64,000 bases of DNA, from the NCBI RefSeq assembly GCF_013705725.1, contig NZ_CP055481.1, forward strand, positions 310,001-374,000, in the 5' to 3' direction. The position numbers were made by a program, and so were the translations under genes. Origin of the DNA: Klebsiella sp. RHBSTW-00484 (GTDB taxonomy: Bacteria; Pseudomonadota; Gammaproteobacteria; Enterobacterales; Enterobacteriaceae). The notes under the pieces were generated by a model. It was given only the letters and a program-made list of their open reading frames with translations, was not told where the DNA came from and did no database searches. Below are positions 1 through 12,231 of the stretch, one piece after another. Every line of letters begins with the position of its first letter. Position 1 is the stretch's first letter.

Positions 1-1
1 G

Positions 2-1972
2 CTACCGATCCAGTCGCAGCTAAAGGTCTATCTTAACGATGAGCTGATGGGCGTTTTGCCGGTTACTAAAGAGCAACTGGGCAAAAAAGTCAGCGCGCAG
101 ATCCCGATAGATCCGCTGTATATCACCGACTTTAACCGCGTGCGCCTGGAGTTCGTTGGCCACTATCGTGATGTCTGTGAAAACCCGGCCAGCAGCACCC
201 TGTGGCTGGACGTGGGCCGCGAAAGCTATCTGGATTTAACCTATCAGTCGCTGAACGTGCGCAACGATCTCTCGCATTTCCCGGTCCCATTCTACGATTC
301 CCGCGATAACCGCCAGCTCACGCTGCCGATGGTCTTTGCTTCCGCGCCGGATGTTCAGCAGCAGCAGGCGGCGGCGATTATCGCCTCGTGGTTCGGCAGC
401 AAAGCGGGTTGGCGCGGCCAGCAGTTCCCGGTTCACTTCAACGCGCTGCCGGATCGTAACGCCATTGTTTTTGCCACCAACGATAAGCGCCCGGACTTCC
501 TGCGCGAGCACCCGCCGGTTAGCGCGCCGACTATCGAAATGATCGACCATCCGAGCAACCCGTACGTCAAGCTGCTGGTGGTATTCGGTCGTGATGATAA
601 GGACCTGCTGCAGGCGGCTAAGGGGATTGCTCAGGGCAATATTCTGTTCCGCGGCAGCAGCGTGACGGTTGACGATGTGAAAGAGCTACAGGCACGTAAG
701 CCTTACGATGCGCCAAATTGGGTGCGCACCGACCGGGCGGTGACCTTTGCTGAGCTGAAGACCTACGAACAGCAGTTGCAATCCAGCGGTCTGGTACCGG
801 ATTCGATCAACGTGGCGCTGAACCTGCCACCGGATCTTTACCTGCTGCGCGCCAACGGCATCGATATGAACCTGAATTATCGCTACACCATGCCGCCGAT
901 CAAAGACAGCTCGCGCATGGATATCAGCCTTAACGATCAATTCTTGCAGTCGTTTAGCCTCAATAGCTCGCAGGATGTGAATAAGCTGATACTGCGCCTA
1001 CCGGTGCTGCAGGGGCTGCTGGACGGCAAAACGGAAGTGACAATCCCGGCGCTACGTCTCGGGGCGATGAACCAGCTGCGCTTTGATTTCCAGTATATGA
1101 ACCCGATGCCCGGCGGCTCCATTGATAACTGTATTACCTTCCAGCCGGTACAGAACCATGTGGTGATTGGCGACGACTCGACCATTGACTTCTCGAAGTA
1201 CTATCACTTTATGGCGATGCCAGATCTGCGCGTGTTTGCCAACGCGGGCTTCCCGTATAGCCGGATGGCCGATCTGTCCGACACCTTGGTTGTGGTACCA
1301 AAAGCGCCGACTGAGGGCCAGGTTGCCACGCTGCTGGAGACCACCGGCGGCATCGGTGCGCAAACCGGTCTGGCGTCAATTAACCTGCGCATGACCGATG
1401 ACGGTAGCCAGATTAAAGACAAAGATGCCGACCTGCTGTTGATTGGCTCCATTCCGCAGGCGCTGAAAGATGACAGCAAAATCAACCTGCTGGTTGAAGC
1501 GACTAAAAGCTGGGTGAAAATGCCAATGCGCCACTACGACCTGGCGAGCATTTACCCCGATCTTGAAGCCAGAACGCCGAATACCCGCACTGATATCACC
1601 TCGTCCGGGCCGATGGCGGCCATTATCGGCTTCCAGTCGCCTTACAACGATCAGCGCAGCGTCGTTGCGCTGCTGGCCGATAGCCCGCGCGGTAACGAAC
1701 TGCTGACCGCGGCGCTGAACGACAGCGGCAAACGCGCGGCGATGTTTGGTTCCGTTTCAGTCATTCGTGAGTCGGGCGTGAACAGCCTGCGGGTGGGTGA
1801 TGTGTATTATATCGGGCATCTGCCGTGGTTCGAACGCATTTGGTTTGCGCTCTCCAGCCATCCTGTGCTGCTGGCGATTCTGGCGGCGGTGAGCATCGTG
1901 CTGCTGGCGTGGGTACTGTGGCGCATGCTGCGTATTATCAGCCGTCGTCGCCTCGATCTTGATGATGAGTAA
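2..1972 (+). CDS. bcsB: Cellulose synthase periplasmic subunit BcsB (5' truncated)
   Basis: The reading frame is open from base 2, so the start and signal peptide lie outside the window; about 656 codons of the C-terminal part remain. BcsB is the periplasmic, membrane-anchored partner of the cellulose synthase BcsA and guides the nascent glucan across the periplasm. The visible part has the beta-rich carbohydrate-binding and flavodoxin-like repeats of the family and ends with a single transmembrane anchor (about the last 45 residues, HPVLLAILAAVSIVLLAWVL) followed by a basic/acidic cytoplasmic tail ending LDLDDE. bcsZ begins 3 bp after the stop, which fits the bcsABZC operon order. Identification rests on closeness to E. 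coli BcsB and on the downstream genes. Confidence 0.96.
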   Translation, partial: LPIQSQLKVYLNDELMGVLPVTKEQLGKKVSAQIPIDPLYITDFNRVRLEFVGHYRDVCENPASSTLWLDVGRESYLDLTYQSLNVRNDLSHFPVPFYDSRDNRQLTLPMVFASAPDVQQQQAAAIIASWFGSKAGWRGQQFPVHFNALPDRNAIVFATNDKRPDFLREHPPVSAPTIEMIDHPSNPYVKLLVVFGRDDKDLLQAAKGIAQGNILFRGSSVTVDDVKELQARKPYDAPNWVRTDRAVTFAELKTYEQQLQSSGLVPDSINVALNLPPDLYLLRANGIDMNLNYRYTMPPIKDSSRMDISLNDQFLQSFSLNSSQDVNKLILRLPVLQGLLDGKTEVTIPALRLGAMNQLRFDFQYMNPMPGGSIDNCITFQPVQNHVVIGDDSTIDFSKYYHFMAMPDLRVFANAGFPYSRMADLSDTLVVVPKAPTEGQVATLLETTGGIGAQTGLASINLRMTDDGSQIKDKDADLLLIGSIPQALKDDSKINLLVEATKSWVKMPMRHYDLASIYPDLEARTPNTRTDITSSGPMAAIIGFQSPYNDQRSVVALLADSPRGNELLTAALNDSGKRAAMFGSVSVIRESGVNSLRVGDVYYIGHLPWFERIWFALSSHPVLLAILAAVSIVLLAWVLWRMLRIISRRRLDLDDE

Positions 1973-1975
1973 TCG

Positions 1976-3085
1976 ATGATGAATGCAGTACGCGGAGTGG
2001 TGTTATTGGTATTGATTCTGGCGGCGGCGCAGGTTAGCGCCGCCTGCCAGTGGCCGGCCTGGGAGCAGTTTAAAAAAGAGTACGTCAGCGCCGAAGGGCG
2101 GGTTATCGACCCCAGCGATTCACGAAAAATCACTACTTCGGAAGGGCAAAGCTATGCGTTGTTCTTTGCCCTGGCGGCCAATGACCGCGAGGGTTTTAGC
2201 AAGCTATTTGAGTGGACGCAAAACAACCTCGCGGAGGGTGACCTGCGCGCGCATCTGCCGGGCTGGTTGTGGGGTAAAAAGAGTGATGATGAGTGGACGG
2301 TGCTGGATAGCAACTCGGCGTCTGATTCCGACTTATGGATAGCCTGGTCGCTGCTGGAAGCTGGACGCCTGTGGAAAATGCCGCACTACACGGAAGTCGG
2401 TAAAGCGCTGCTGGCGCGGATTGCCGATGAAGAAATCGCTACGGTGCCGGGGCTCGGGCCGCTGGTGTTGCCGGGGAAAGTTGGCTTCGTCGATGACGGC
2501 GGCTGGCGCTTTAACCCCAGCTACCTGCCGCCGCAGCTGGCGACCTACTTTGCCACTTTTGGCGCTCCCTGGCCGAAGGTACGCGAAGCGAATCTGCGCC
2601 TGCTGCTGGAGACCGCGCCAAAAGGTTTTTCGCCTGACTGGGTACGCTACGAAAAAGGCAAAGGCTGGCAGTTGAAAGCGGATAAACCGATTATCGGCAG
2701 CTATGACGCCATTCGCGTCTATCTGTGGGCCGGTATGCTTGACGACGGTGATAAGCAAAAAGCCCGTCTGCTGGCGCGCTTTAAGCCGATGGAAACTCAG
2801 ACTATCAGCCAGGGCGTGCCGCCGGAAAAAACCAATATCGCCAATGGTAAAACCACCGGCAATGGCCCGGTCGGCTTCTCAGCGTCGCTACTGCCGTTTT
2901 TGCAAAATGACGACACCCGGGCCATTCAGCGTCAGCGCGTCGCTGACGATTACCCCGGCGCGGATGCTTACTACAGCGCGGTCCTGACCCTTTTCGGCCA
3001 GGGATGGGATCAACACCGTTTTCGCTTCACCGCCGCTGGCGAATTACGACCTGACTGGAACCAGGAATGCACAAGTTCTCACTAA
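1976..3085 (+). CDS. bcsZ: Periplasmic endo-1,4-beta-glucanase BcsZ (GH8)
   Basis: This encodes 369 aa, the usual length. A Sec signal peptide occupies residues 1-22 (MMNAVRG, a hydrophobic stretch, then VSA-AC). Glycoside hydrolase family 8 cellulase cuts beta-1,4-glucan in the periplasm during cellulose secretion. The motif TTSEGQSYA carries Glu56, matching the general acid Glu55 of E. coli BcsZ. Later aromatic and Asp-rich segments ([22 protein letters not shown]) match the GH8 (alpha/alpha)6 barrel. Two ATGs are adjacent (1976 and 1979); either could start. The 3' end overlaps bcsC by 19 bp, so the two are translationally coupled in the cellulose operon. Confidence 0.96.
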   Translation: MMNAVRGVVLLVLILAAAQVSAACQWPAWEQFKKEYVSAEGRVIDPSDSRKITTSEGQSYALFFALAANDREGFSKLFEWTQNNLAEGDLRAHLPGWLWGKKSDDEWTVLDSNSASDSDLWIAWSLLEAGRLWKMPHYTEVGKALLARIADEEIATVPGLGPLVLPGKVGFVDDGGWRFNPSYLPPQLATYFATFGAPWPKVREANLRLLLETAPKGFSPDWVRYEKGKGWQLKADKPIIGSYDAIRVYLWAGMLDDGDKQKARLLARFKPMETQTISQGVPPEKTNIANGKTTGNGPVGFSASLLPFLQNDDTRAIQRQRVADDYPGADAYYSAVLTLFGQGWDQHRFRFTAAGELRPDWNQECTSSH

Positions 3086-6000
3086 GCTTATTCACGCTCT
3101 CTTTAAGCGTTGCGCTGATGCCGCTGGCGCACGCCGCGAACACGCCCGCTCAGCAACATCTGCTGGAGCAGGTGCGACTCGGCGAGGCCAGCAACCGTGA
3201 AGACCTGGTACGTCAGTCGTTGTATCGACTGGAATTGATCGACCCCAATAACCCGGATGTGGTGGCCGCGCGAATGCGTTACCTGCTGCGTCAGGGCGAT
3301 ACCGCCGGGGCGCAGAAACAGCTTGAGCGTCTGGCTAAATTGGCCCCGGACTCGACGGAGCTCAAAACCTCACGTAACGAGATGGATATCAGCACCGGCG
3401 ATAGTCGCCAGGAGCTACAGCAGGCGCGTCTGCTTGGCGTTGCCGGGAAAGTTGATGAAGCGATTGTTGCTTACGAGAAGTTGTTCAACGGCGTACCGAG
3501 CGATGAAAACGCGGCGATTGAGTACTGGACGCTGGTAGCGCGTCTGCCATCACGTCATAACGAGGGCGTCAATCAGCTAAAAAAACTTAACGCCAGCTCG
3601 CCGGGCAACGTCCAGTTGCAAACGGCGCTGGCGAAACAGATGTTTGGCGACAATAAGCCGGAAGAGGGATTCGCTTATCTTGAGCAGATGTCGCGCTCGG
3701 CGGCGGGCCGCGGTATCGCTGCCGATATGTGGTTTACTGAAGTCAAAAGCATGCCGGTCAGTAAGGCCAGCGTGCAGGCTTTACAGCGATTTTTGATGCA
3801 GTTCCCTACCGGCTCCACCTCGGCGAATGCTCGGGTGCTGCTCGACCAACAGCAGACGCAGCTTAAAGACCCGACGTTCCGCGATCGTGCTGAAGGTCTG
3901 GCGGCGGTGAAAGCGGGTAAAGGTTCGGTGGCCGTCGCTGATTTGCAGCAGGCCGTAAGGGCCGACAGTAAAGACAGCGATGCGGTTGGCGCGTTAGGGC
4001 AGGCCTACTCCCAGCGCGGCGATCGGGCACGGGCGGTCGTCCAGTTGAATAAAGCCATCAAGATGGACCCGGATAGCCCGAGCCGCGATAAATGGGACAG
4101 CCTGCTCAAGACCAACCGCTACTGGCTGCTGATCAAGCAGGGCGACAACGCGCTGAAAAGCGGCCAGTTGGCGCAGGCGCAAAATTATTACGCTCAGGCG
4201 CAGCGAGTCGACAATACCGACAGTTATGCGGTACTGGGGTTGGGTGACGTGGCGGCGGCACGTAAAGAAAACGCGGCGGCGGAGCGTTACTACCAGCGCG
4301 CGCTGCGCATGGATCGCGGCAATAGCCTGGCGGTGCGCGGCCTTGCCAATCTCTATCGCGCTGAATCGCCGGAAAAAGCCAGCGCCTACATTGTCAGCCT
4401 GTCGCCGGGCCAGCGGCGCAGCATTGACGATATCGAACGCAGCCTGACCAACGATCGGCTGGAGAAACAGGCCGAATTGCTGGAGAGCCAGGGCAACTGG
4501 GCGCAGGCGGCAGAAGTACAGCGCCGAAGGCTGGTGCTGGATCCGGATAGCGTATGGATAACTTACCGCTTATCGCGGGATCTGGTCAGCGCGGGCAGTC
4601 GTAGCGAAGCCGATGCGCTGATGCGTGCGATGGTCAACCGCAAGCCCGGCGATGCCGACCGGATTTATGCTTATGGCCTCTATTTATCCGGTAACGATCA
4701 GGATGAGATGGCGCTGGCGCAGATTAACGCCCTGCCGCGTGGGCAATGGACCGACAATATTCGCGAGCTGGACGCGCGGCTGCAAAGCGACAAAGTCTTG
4801 CGTCAGGCGAACCAGTTGCGCGATGGCGGTCAGGAAGCGCAGGCCATTGCGCTGATCAAACAGCAGCCGACGTCGGTGCGCTACGAGCTAACCCTGGCGG
4901 ACTGGGCGCAGCAGCGCGGCGATAGCCGGACGGCGATAGCGGAATATCAGCGGGTACTCAGTCAGGAACCGAGCAACGGCGATGCGCGTCTGGGCATTGC
5001 GGAAGTCTATCTTGCCGATGGCGATAAAAACGCCGCTCGGGCCCAGGTGGCGCATCTCAAGGGCGAGGATGTTGGCTCCATCAATATGCAGCGACGCATT
5101 GCTCTCACGCAGGCGGGTCTCGGCGATAGCGTTCAGGCGCAGCAAACTTTCGCCCGTATTGTTCCGCAAGCGAAAGCCCAGCCGCCGTCGATGGAAAGCG
5201 CGCTGGTGCTACGCGATGCCGCGCGCTTCCTGGCGCAAAACGGTGAGCCGCAGCAGGCGCTGGAGGGTTACAAAGATGCGATGGTGGCCTCCGGCGTGAC
5301 TCGCGTGCGCCCGCAGGATAACGACACTTTCACGCGCCTGACGCGTAATGACAGCAGTGATGACTGGCTGAAGCGCGGGGTGCGTAGCGACGCCGCCGAT
5401 CTGTATCGTCAGCAGGATCTGAACGTCACCCTTGAGCATGATTACTGGGGATCCAGCGGTACCGGCGGCTATTCCGACCTGAAAGCGCATACCACCATGT
5501 TGCACGTGGATGCGCCGCTGGCCGACGGGCGGATGTTCTTGCGTACCGACCTGGTCAATATGGATGCCGGTAGTTTTTCTACGGATAGCGACGGCAGCTA
5601 CTCGCCGAGCTGGGGTACCTGCGGCGAAATCGCCTGTACTGGCGGCAGCAAACACCAAAGCGACAGCGGTGCCAGCATTGCGGTAGGCTGGAAAAACGAC
5701 ACCTGGAGCGGCGATATCGGTACTACGCCGATGGGCTTTAACGTCGTCGACGTGGTGGGTGGTCTGAGCTACAGCAGCGATGTTGGCCCGCTGGGCTACA
5801 CCGTTAACGTCCATCGTCGACCCATTTCCAGCTCGCTGCTGGCCTTTGGCGGGCAGAAGGATAACGGTAATGACGGCCATACCGGTAAGACCTGGGGCGG
5901 AGTGCGCGCCGACGGTGGTGGGCTTAGCCTGAGTTATGATAAAGGCGAGGCTAACGGCGTCTGGTCGTCGCTGGGCGTTGATCAGCTGACGGGTAAAAAC

Positions 6001-6552
6001 GTTGCTGACAACTGGCGCGTGCGCTGGATGACCGGCTACTACTACAAAGTTATTAATGAAGATAATCGCCGGGTGACCGTTGGCCTGAACAATATGCTCT
6101 GGCACTACGATAAGGACCTGAGCGGCTATACCCTCGGCCAGGGCGGTTACTACAGCCCGCAGGAGTATGTCTCCTTCGCCGTGCCGGTGACCTGGCGTCA
6201 ACGCACCGAGAACTGGTCCTGGGAGCTGGGCGGTTCCGTTTCCTGGTCCCATTCGCGGACCAAAACAGAAGCTCGCTATCCGCTGCTGAATTTGATTCCC
6301 TCGCAGTATCGCAACGCAGCCAGCCAGCTGACGGAAGAAGGCAGCAGCAGTTCGGGCGTCGGCTATACCGCCCGGGCGCTGGTTGAGCGGCGGGTGACCG
6401 GCAACTGGTTTGTTGGGGCGGCGGTGGATATTCAGCAGGCGAAGGATTACACCCCAAGCCATGCGTTGCTTTATGTCCGCTACTCGGCTTCCGGCTGGCA
6501 GGGCGATATGGATATCCCGCCACAGCCGCTGGTGCCTTACGCTGACTGGTAG
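3067..6552 (+). CDS. bcsC: Cellulose outer-membrane secretin-like protein BcsC
   Basis: This encodes 1161 aa, with a signal peptide (residues 1-23, ending AHA-A). A long superhelix of TPR repeats follows (roughly residues 25-760; A/Y/G-rich repeats such as [13 protein letters not shown] and [12 protein letters not shown]). A C-terminal beta-barrel begins near residue 780 ([12 protein letters not shown]) and ends in an aromatic residue (PYADW), as expected for BAM-inserted proteins. BcsC exports cellulose through the outer membrane; the TPR region is thought to contact the peptidoglycan and BcsB side. The start overlaps the end of bcsZ. No frameshift or stop interrupts the very long frame, so cellulose export looks intact. 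Confidence 0.96.
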   Translation: MHKFSLSLFTLSLSVALMPLAHAANTPAQQHLLEQVRLGEASNREDLVRQSLYRLELIDPNNPDVVAARMRYLLRQGDTAGAQKQLERLAKLAPDSTELKTSRNEMDISTGDSRQELQQARLLGVAGKVDEAIVAYEKLFNGVPSDENAAIEYWTLVARLPSRHNEGVNQLKKLNASSPGNVQLQTALAKQMFGDNKPEEGFAYLEQMSRSAAGRGIAADMWFTEVKSMPVSKASVQALQRFLMQFPTGSTSANARVLLDQQQTQLKDPTFRDRAEGLAAVKAGKGSVAVADLQQAVRADSKDSDAVGALGQAYSQRGDRARAVVQLNKAIKMDPDSPSRDKWDSLLKTNRYWLLIKQGDNALKSGQLAQAQNYYAQAQRVDNTDSYAVLGLGDVAAARKENAAAERYYQRALRMDRGNSLAVRGLANLYRAESPEKASAYIVSLSPGQRRSIDDIERSLTNDRLEKQAELLESQGNWAQAAEVQRRRLVLDPDSVWITYRLSRDLVSAGSRSEADALMRAMVNRKPGDADRIYAYGLYLSGNDQDEMALAQINALPRGQWTDNIRELDARLQSDKVLRQANQLRDGGQEAQAIALIKQQPTSVRYELTLADWAQQRGDSRTAIAEYQRVLSQEPSNGDARLGIAEVYLADGDKNAARAQVAHLKGEDVGSINMQRRIALTQAGLGDSVQAQQTFARIVPQAKAQPPSMESALVLRDAARFLAQNGEPQQALEGYKDAMVASGVTRVRPQDNDTFTRLTRNDSSDDWLKRGVRSDAADLYRQQDLNVTLEHDYWGSSGTGGYSDLKAHTTMLHVDAPLADGRMFLRTDLVNMDAGSFSTDSDGSYSPSWGTCGEIACTGGSKHQSDSGASIAVGWKNDTWSGDIGTTPMGFNVVDVVGGLSYSSDVGPLGYTVNVHRRPISSSLLAFGGQKDNGNDGHTGKTWGGVRADGGGLSLSYDKGEANGVWSSLGVDQLTGKNVADNWRVRWMTGYYYKVINEDNRRVTVGLNNMLWHYDKDLSGYTLGQGGYYSPQEYVSFAVPVTWRQRTENWSWELGGSVSWSHSRTKTEARYPLLNLIPSQYRNAASQLTEEGSSSSGVGYTARALVERRVTGNWFVGAAVDIQQAKDYTPSHALLYVRYSASGWQGDMDIPPQPLVPYADW

Positions 6553-6639
6553 CAGATTAGCCTGAATTACGTGACAGGGCGTCACTCCACGGCGCTCTTC
6601 GCGTATACTCGTCACACTTCGCCCGCCTTTGGCAATACC

Positions 6640-6745
6640 GATCGTTTTTTCCCCGGTGGCGCTGCGGCTTCCCGGGCTACGGGTCCGTGCGGTTTTGGGT
6701 TTGTAGCCGGACAGGCGTTTTGCGCCGCCTCCGGGAAGGCACCCC
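6640..6745. repeat. BIME (two REP units)
   Basis: Two inverted REP-type units lie between bcsC and pdeK. One runs near 6651-6681 (ccccggtggcgctgcggctt, then a gggctac end). The other runs near 6699-6735 (gtagccggacaggcg, then ccgcctccggg). The arrangement, head-in ggctac and outward gtagcc, is that of a bacterial interspersed mosaic element. It may stabilise the 3' end of the bcs transcript. The 262-bp gap otherwise holds only the putative pdeK promoter. Confidence 0.75.
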
Positions 6746-6791
6746 AGGACATCGCTGCACACCTTGCGGGCGCGAGCGAATGATTTGAGTA

Positions 6792-6797
6792 TATAAT
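6792..6797 (+). promoter_or_regulatory. Candidate -10 element for pdeK
   Basis: A perfect TATAAT lies 69 bp upstream of the proposed TTG start. No good -35 hexamer sits 16-18 bp upstream (the sequence there is GC-rich, gcgcga), so activation or another sigma factor is possible. Assignment is by inspection only. Confidence 0.4.
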
Positions 6798-6865
6798 CAG
6801 CCTGAAAAAGACCGGTGATGATGGATCTAAACCGGGTATGCGTTCAGCTTCAGTGGAGAACCCCG

Positions 6866-8872
6866 TTGCGCGTCAGCCGTTCACTTACAATTAAACAGAT
6901 GGCGATGGTCGCGAGCGTGTCCATGGCGTTTGTATTGGTCTTCTGCTCTATTTTGCTGTTCCACTTTGTACAGCAGAGTCGCTTTACCACGGCCACGCAA
7001 TTAGAAAGCATCGCGCGTTCCGTTCGCGAACCGCTGTCAGCGGCTATCCTCAAAGCCGATATCCCTGATGCGGAAGCCATTCTGAGCCGCATTCAGCCTG
7101 CTGGCATCGTCAGCCGGGCGGATGTGGTATTACCGAATCAATTCCAGGCGCTGCGGATGCGCTTTATCCCCGAGCGCCCGGTGCCGGTCATGATCACCCG
7201 CATGTTTGAGCTGCCGGTGCAGATTTCATTACCGATCTATTCCCTTGAACGACCGGCTAACCCGCAGCCGCTGGCCTATCTGGTGCTCCAGGCCGACTCG
7301 TATCGCATGTACAAATTTGTGATGAGTGCGCTGGCGACGTTAGTGACTGCTTACTTACTTCTGGTGCTGATTCTTACGGTGGCAATCACCTGGTGCATCA
7401 ACCGCCTGATCGTGCGTCCGCTGCGCAAAGTCGCCCGCGAGCTTAACGATGTTCCACTGCAGGAGCGTCTGGGCCACCAGCTCACGCTGCCGCGCCTGCA
7501 TCATGATGATGAAATCGGCATGCTGGTGCGCAGCTACAACCGTAACCAGCAGACCCTGCTGCGCCTGCACGATGAACTCTCATTGCAGTCGACCCGTTTC
7601 CCGGTCTCAGACCTGCCAAATAAAGCCTTTTTGATGGCGATGCTAGAGCAGACCGTTGCCCGCCCGCAGCCTTCAGCGCTACTGGTTATCGCTTGCGAAA
7701 CCCTACAAGATACCGCTGGCGTGCTGAAAGAGACGCAGCGTGAAATGCTGCTGCTAACTCTGGTCGGAAAGCTGCGGGCGGTTATCCCGGCGCAGATGGT
7801 GCTAGCCCAGGTCAGCGGTTATGACTTCGCAATTCTGGCCAGCGGCATTACCGAACCCTGGCAGGCGGTGACGTTAAGTAAGCAAGTACTTACTGTCGTA
7901 AATGAGCGTTTGCCGCTGCATGGTATTCAGCTTCGCCCTTGCGCCAGCATCGGTATTGCGATGTTTAATGGCGAGATCAACGCCGAACAGCTCTATCGCC
8001 GGGCGTTTTCCGCCGCGGTGACCGCGCGGCGTAAAGGGAAAAACCAGATTGAGTTCTTCGATCCAGAGCAAATGGAAAAAGCGCAGCGCCGATTAATGGA
8101 GGAGCACGATATTCTGACGGCGCTCGATAACCAGCAGTTTGCTACCTGGCTGCAACCGCAGGTGGATACCGCCAGCGGCGAGGTGTGCGGTGCGGAAGTG
8201 CTGCTGCGTCAGCGTCAGGTGGACGGCAGTTGGTCGCTGCCGGGGGATCTGATTGAGCGTATTGAAGCCTGTGGGCTGATGGTTCCGGTCGGTTACTGGG
8301 TAATGGAAGAGGCCTGTCGGCAGCTTGCCGCCTGGCAAAATCAGGGGATCATGCTGCCGCTGTCGGTCAACGTGTCGTTGCTACAGTTACTGCACCACGA
8401 TCGCGGCGCGGAGATGCTGACGCTGCTTTCGCGCTACCGTATCGCGCCGGGAACGCTGGTACTGGAAGTGACCGAGAGTCGCCGGATAGACGATCCGCAG
8501 GCGATAATCTCACTGTTACGCCCACTGCGTGAAGCCGGCGTGCGGATTGCATTGGATGATTTTGGTATGGGCTACGCGGGCCTGCGGCAGCTGCAACATA
8601 TTAAATCGCTGCCAGTGGACATTCTGAAAATCGATAAAGTCTTTATCGATATGTTACCGGACGATATCAGCATGGTTCCGGCGATTATCCAGCTGGCGCG
8701 CGGCCTGAATCTGCGCATTGTCGCGGAAGGTGTCGAAAACCAGGCGCAGTATACCTGGCTGCAGGAGGCGGGCGTAGAGGCAGTTCAGGGGTATCTATTT
8801 GGCTGCGCCATGCCGCCAGACGCTTTTATGGCACGGTTTTTAAAGGCCGATGCTGAGGATGCAAATTTGTAA
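6866..8872 (+). CDS. pdeK: c-di-GMP phosphodiesterase, degenerate GGDEF-EAL (YhjK/PdeK)
   Basis: This inner-membrane signalling protein hydrolyses or binds cyclic-di-GMP. An N-terminal TM helix (about residues 12-33) and a second TM (about 150-176) flank a periplasmic sensor. A HAMP-like linker, a GGDEF domain and an EAL domain follow. The GGDEF motif reads SGYDF (about residues 317-321), so cyclase activity is not expected. The EAL motif is EVL (AEVLLR, about 444-446), and [11 protein letters not shown] and KIDK are kept. I chose the TTG at 6866 because GGAGAA stands 5 nt upstream and the product then begins [11 protein letters not shown], as I recall for E. coli; an in-frame ATG at 6815 would add 17 residues. 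It follows bcsC and probably tunes cellulose production. Confidence 0.92.
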   Translation: MRVSRSLTIKQMAMVASVSMAFVLVFCSILLFHFVQQSRFTTATQLESIARSVREPLSAAILKADIPDAEAILSRIQPAGIVSRADVVLPNQFQALRMRFIPERPVPVMITRMFELPVQISLPIYSLERPANPQPLAYLVLQADSYRMYKFVMSALATLVTAYLLLVLILTVAITWCINRLIVRPLRKVARELNDVPLQERLGHQLTLPRLHHDDEIGMLVRSYNRNQQTLLRLHDELSLQSTRFPVSDLPNKAFLMAMLEQTVARPQPSALLVIACETLQDTAGVLKETQREMLLLTLVGKLRAVIPAQMVLAQVSGYDFAILASGITEPWQAVTLSKQVLTVVNERLPLHGIQLRPCASIGIAMFNGEINAEQLYRRAFSAAVTARRKGKNQIEFFDPEQMEKAQRRLMEEHDILTALDNQQFATWLQPQVDTASGEVCGAEVLLRQRQVDGSWSLPGDLIERIEACGLMVPVGYWVMEEACRQLAAWQNQGIMLPLSVNVSLLQLLHHDRGAEMLTLLSRYRIAPGTLVLEVTESRRIDDPQAIISLLRPLREAGVRIALDDFGMGYAGLRQLQHIKSLPVDILKIDKVFIDMLPDDISMVPAIIQLARGLNLRIVAEGVENQAQYTWLQEAGVEAVQGYLFGCAMPPDAFMARFLKADAEDANL

Positions 8873-8884
8873 AAATATTGTTAG

Positions 8885-10312
<1,428 letters not shown>

Positions 10313-10368
10313 ATCCACCTGTTAGGCCCGTTGTCCCTTGCTGGACTCCGGGCTCCTGCGCATAATTA

Positions 10369-10414
10369 GGGGTCGCTGCCGCTTGCACGGTGGTGACCCT
10401 TATGATTTTTTAAC
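10369..10414 (+). terminator. Putative rho-independent terminator of dctA
   Basis: An imperfect GC-rich stem (AGGGGTC... against ...GGTGACCCT) is followed by a T-rich tract (ttatgatttttt), about 60-100 bp after the dctA stop. Pairing contains mismatches, so this is moderate. Confidence 0.5.
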
Positions 10415-10533
10415 GTCTACATGCGACATTTTCATCTCCGCGTGGTCTAAACGACGTACTTAACTCACCACATTTTTTCGGCGGCCCGCCTGTGGGCTGC
10501 TGTTGTAACCAGGATTGTTCATCAGGGGTTCAC

Positions 10534-12033
10534 ATGCAGGGCACAAAAATTCGACTCTTAACCGGTGGTTTGCTGATGATAGCGGCGGTCGGTTATGTGC
10601 AGGCAGAAGCGCTCCAGCCGGACCCGGCCTGGCAACAGGGGACACTTGCGAATGGGTTTCAGTGGCAGGTTTTAGCCACCCCGCAGCGTCCCAGCGATCG
10701 TATCGAAGTTCGCCTGTCCGTGAATATTGGCTCGCTGAGCGAAAGCACTCAGCAGAGCGGCTTTAGCCACTTTATCCCGCGTCTTGCACTGACGCAAAGC
10801 GGTAGCCTCCCGACCATGCAGGCGCGTTCTTTGTGGCAGCAGAGTATTGACCCTAAGCGTCCTCTGCCGCCCGCCATCGTTTCTTATGACTACAGTTTGT
10901 TTAATCTGAGCTTACCGAATAACCGCAATGATCTGCTGAAAGAAGCGCTGAGCTGGCTGGCGAACGCTAGCGGTAAAATGTCGATCACCCCGGAAACGGT
11001 CAACCACGCGCTACAGGGCGAAGACATGGTGGTGACCTGGCCTGCTGATACCAAAGAAGGCTGGTGGCGCTATCGGCTGAAAGGCTCGACGATGTTGGGG
11101 CACGATCCAGCGGCACCGTTGAAACAACCGGTCGATATCGCTCAGCTCAAAGATTTCTATCAAAAATGGTATACCCCGGACGCCATGACCCTGATTGTGG
11201 TCGGCAACGTGGACAGCCGCAGCGTCGCGGAACAGATCAACAAAACCTTTGGCGGCCTGAAGGGCAAGCGCGAAACGCCAGTAGCGGTTCCGACGTTATC
11301 CCCGCTGCCGACAACGCCGGTCAGCATCATGACCGATGCGGTGCGCCAGGATAAGCTGTCGCTGATGTGGGATACGCCGTGGCAGCCTATTCGTGAATCG
11401 GCAGCGCTCCAGCGTTATTGGCGCGACGATCTTGCGCGTGAAGCGCTGTTCTGGCACGTACAGCAGAATCTGAGCAAGAGTAATATCAAGGATATCGGCC
11501 TGGGCTTTGATTGTCGTGTCCTCTACCAACGTGCGCAGTGTGCGATCAATATCGAATCGCCGGGTGAGCGCCTGAACGCCAACTTGACGACCGTGGCGCG
11601 TGAGCTGGCGAAAGTGCGCGATAACGGCCTGCCGCAGGATGAGTTTGATGCTCTGATTGCGCAGAAAAACCTTGAGCTACAGAAGCTATTCGCCACCTAT
11701 GCGCGTACTGATACGTATATCCTGATTAGCCAGCGGATGCGTTCGTTGCAAAACCAGGTGGTGGATATTGCTCCCGAGCAGTATCAGAAGCTGCGCCAGG
11801 AGTTCCTGAACTCGCTGACGGTCGATATGCTCAATCAGTATCTGCGCCAGCAACTGTCACAGGATATGGCGTTGGTGTTGCAGCAGCCGCAGGGCGAGCC
11901 GGAGTACAACATGAAGGATTTGCAGGCGACGTGGGAAAAACTGATGATGCCTGCGCCAACGGCGGCGACCAGCAGCGCCAGCGATGTTGTGGAAGGGCGT
12001 AACGAAGTCACTGATATTCCGCCAGGACAGTAA
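10534..12033 (+). CDS. yhjJ: M16-family peptidase-like protein YhjJ (probably inactive)
   Basis: This encodes 499 aa starting MQGTKIRLL with a signal peptide (about residues 1-23, ending VQA-E), so periplasmic. The fold is that of zinc metallopeptidase family M16 (insulinase/PqqL-like): N-terminal NGFQWQVL, then a middle domain with WYTPDAMTLIVVGNVD. The catalytic HxxEH signature is not intact. Its position reads SGFSHFIPRLAL, lacking the Glu-His pair, so it is likely a non-catalytic M16B-type partner. The ATG at 10534 was preferred over 10492 because it gives a clean signal peptide. The role is not established. It lies between dctA and kdgK, as in E. coli. Confidence 0.92.
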   Translation: MQGTKIRLLTGGLLMIAAVGYVQAEALQPDPAWQQGTLANGFQWQVLATPQRPSDRIEVRLSVNIGSLSESTQQSGFSHFIPRLALTQSGSLPTMQARSLWQQSIDPKRPLPPAIVSYDYSLFNLSLPNNRNDLLKEALSWLANASGKMSITPETVNHALQGEDMVVTWPADTKEGWWRYRLKGSTMLGHDPAAPLKQPVDIAQLKDFYQKWYTPDAMTLIVVGNVDSRSVAEQINKTFGGLKGKRETPVAVPTLSPLPTTPVSIMTDAVRQDKLSLMWDTPWQPIRESAALQRYWRDDLAREALFWHVQQNLSKSNIKDIGLGFDCRVLYQRAQCAINIESPGERLNANLTTVARELAKVRDNGLPQDEFDALIAQKNLELQKLFATYARTDTYILISQRMRSLQNQVVDIAPEQYQKLRQEFLNSLTVDMLNQYLRQQLSQDMALVLQQPQGEPEYNMKDLQATWEKLMMPAPTAATSSASDVVEGRNEVTDIPPGQ

Positions 12034-12062
12034 AGAAAAACCGGATAGCAATGCTATCCGGT
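12034..12062 (-). terminator. Terminator of kdgK (possibly bidirectional)
   Basis: A near-perfect palindrome ACCGGATAGC-aat-GCTATCCGGT lies directly after yhjJ. On the minus strand the stem is followed by TTTTTCTT, so it terminates leftward transcription from kdgK. It may also stop yhjJ transcripts. Confidence 0.75.
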
Positions 12063-12104
12063 AAGCTGATGGCAAATCTGTTTTGGGTATTGCGCCGGGT
12101 GTTT

Positions 12105-12210
12105 TTCCCCGGAGGCGATGCTGCGCATCAGTCCGGGCTACAAAACAACTGGCTTCCACACGGCTATGAACCTGTAGGCCGGGCAAGGCACTAGCCGCCG
12201 CCCGGCAACA
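12105..12210. repeat. BIME (two REP units)
   Basis: REP units occur near 12108-12142 (cccggaggcgatgctgcgc, then ccgggctac) and 12174-12209 (gtaggccgggcaaggc, then gccgcccggc), in opposite orientation, between the convergent yhjJ and kdgK. Confidence 0.85.
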
Positions 12211-12231
12211 ATACGAGCACAGTTTGTAATA

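Noticed and set aside
5209..6762. 517-codon open frame antisense to bcsC
   Set aside because: It lies wholly over the bcsC barrel region and has biased, low-complexity composition; bcsC is certain. An artefact of GC-rich codon use.
12105..12210. Repeated GC-rich units considered as CRISPR
   Set aside because: Units are inverted REP sequences without regular spacers. The same applies to 28297-28456 and 44642-44756.
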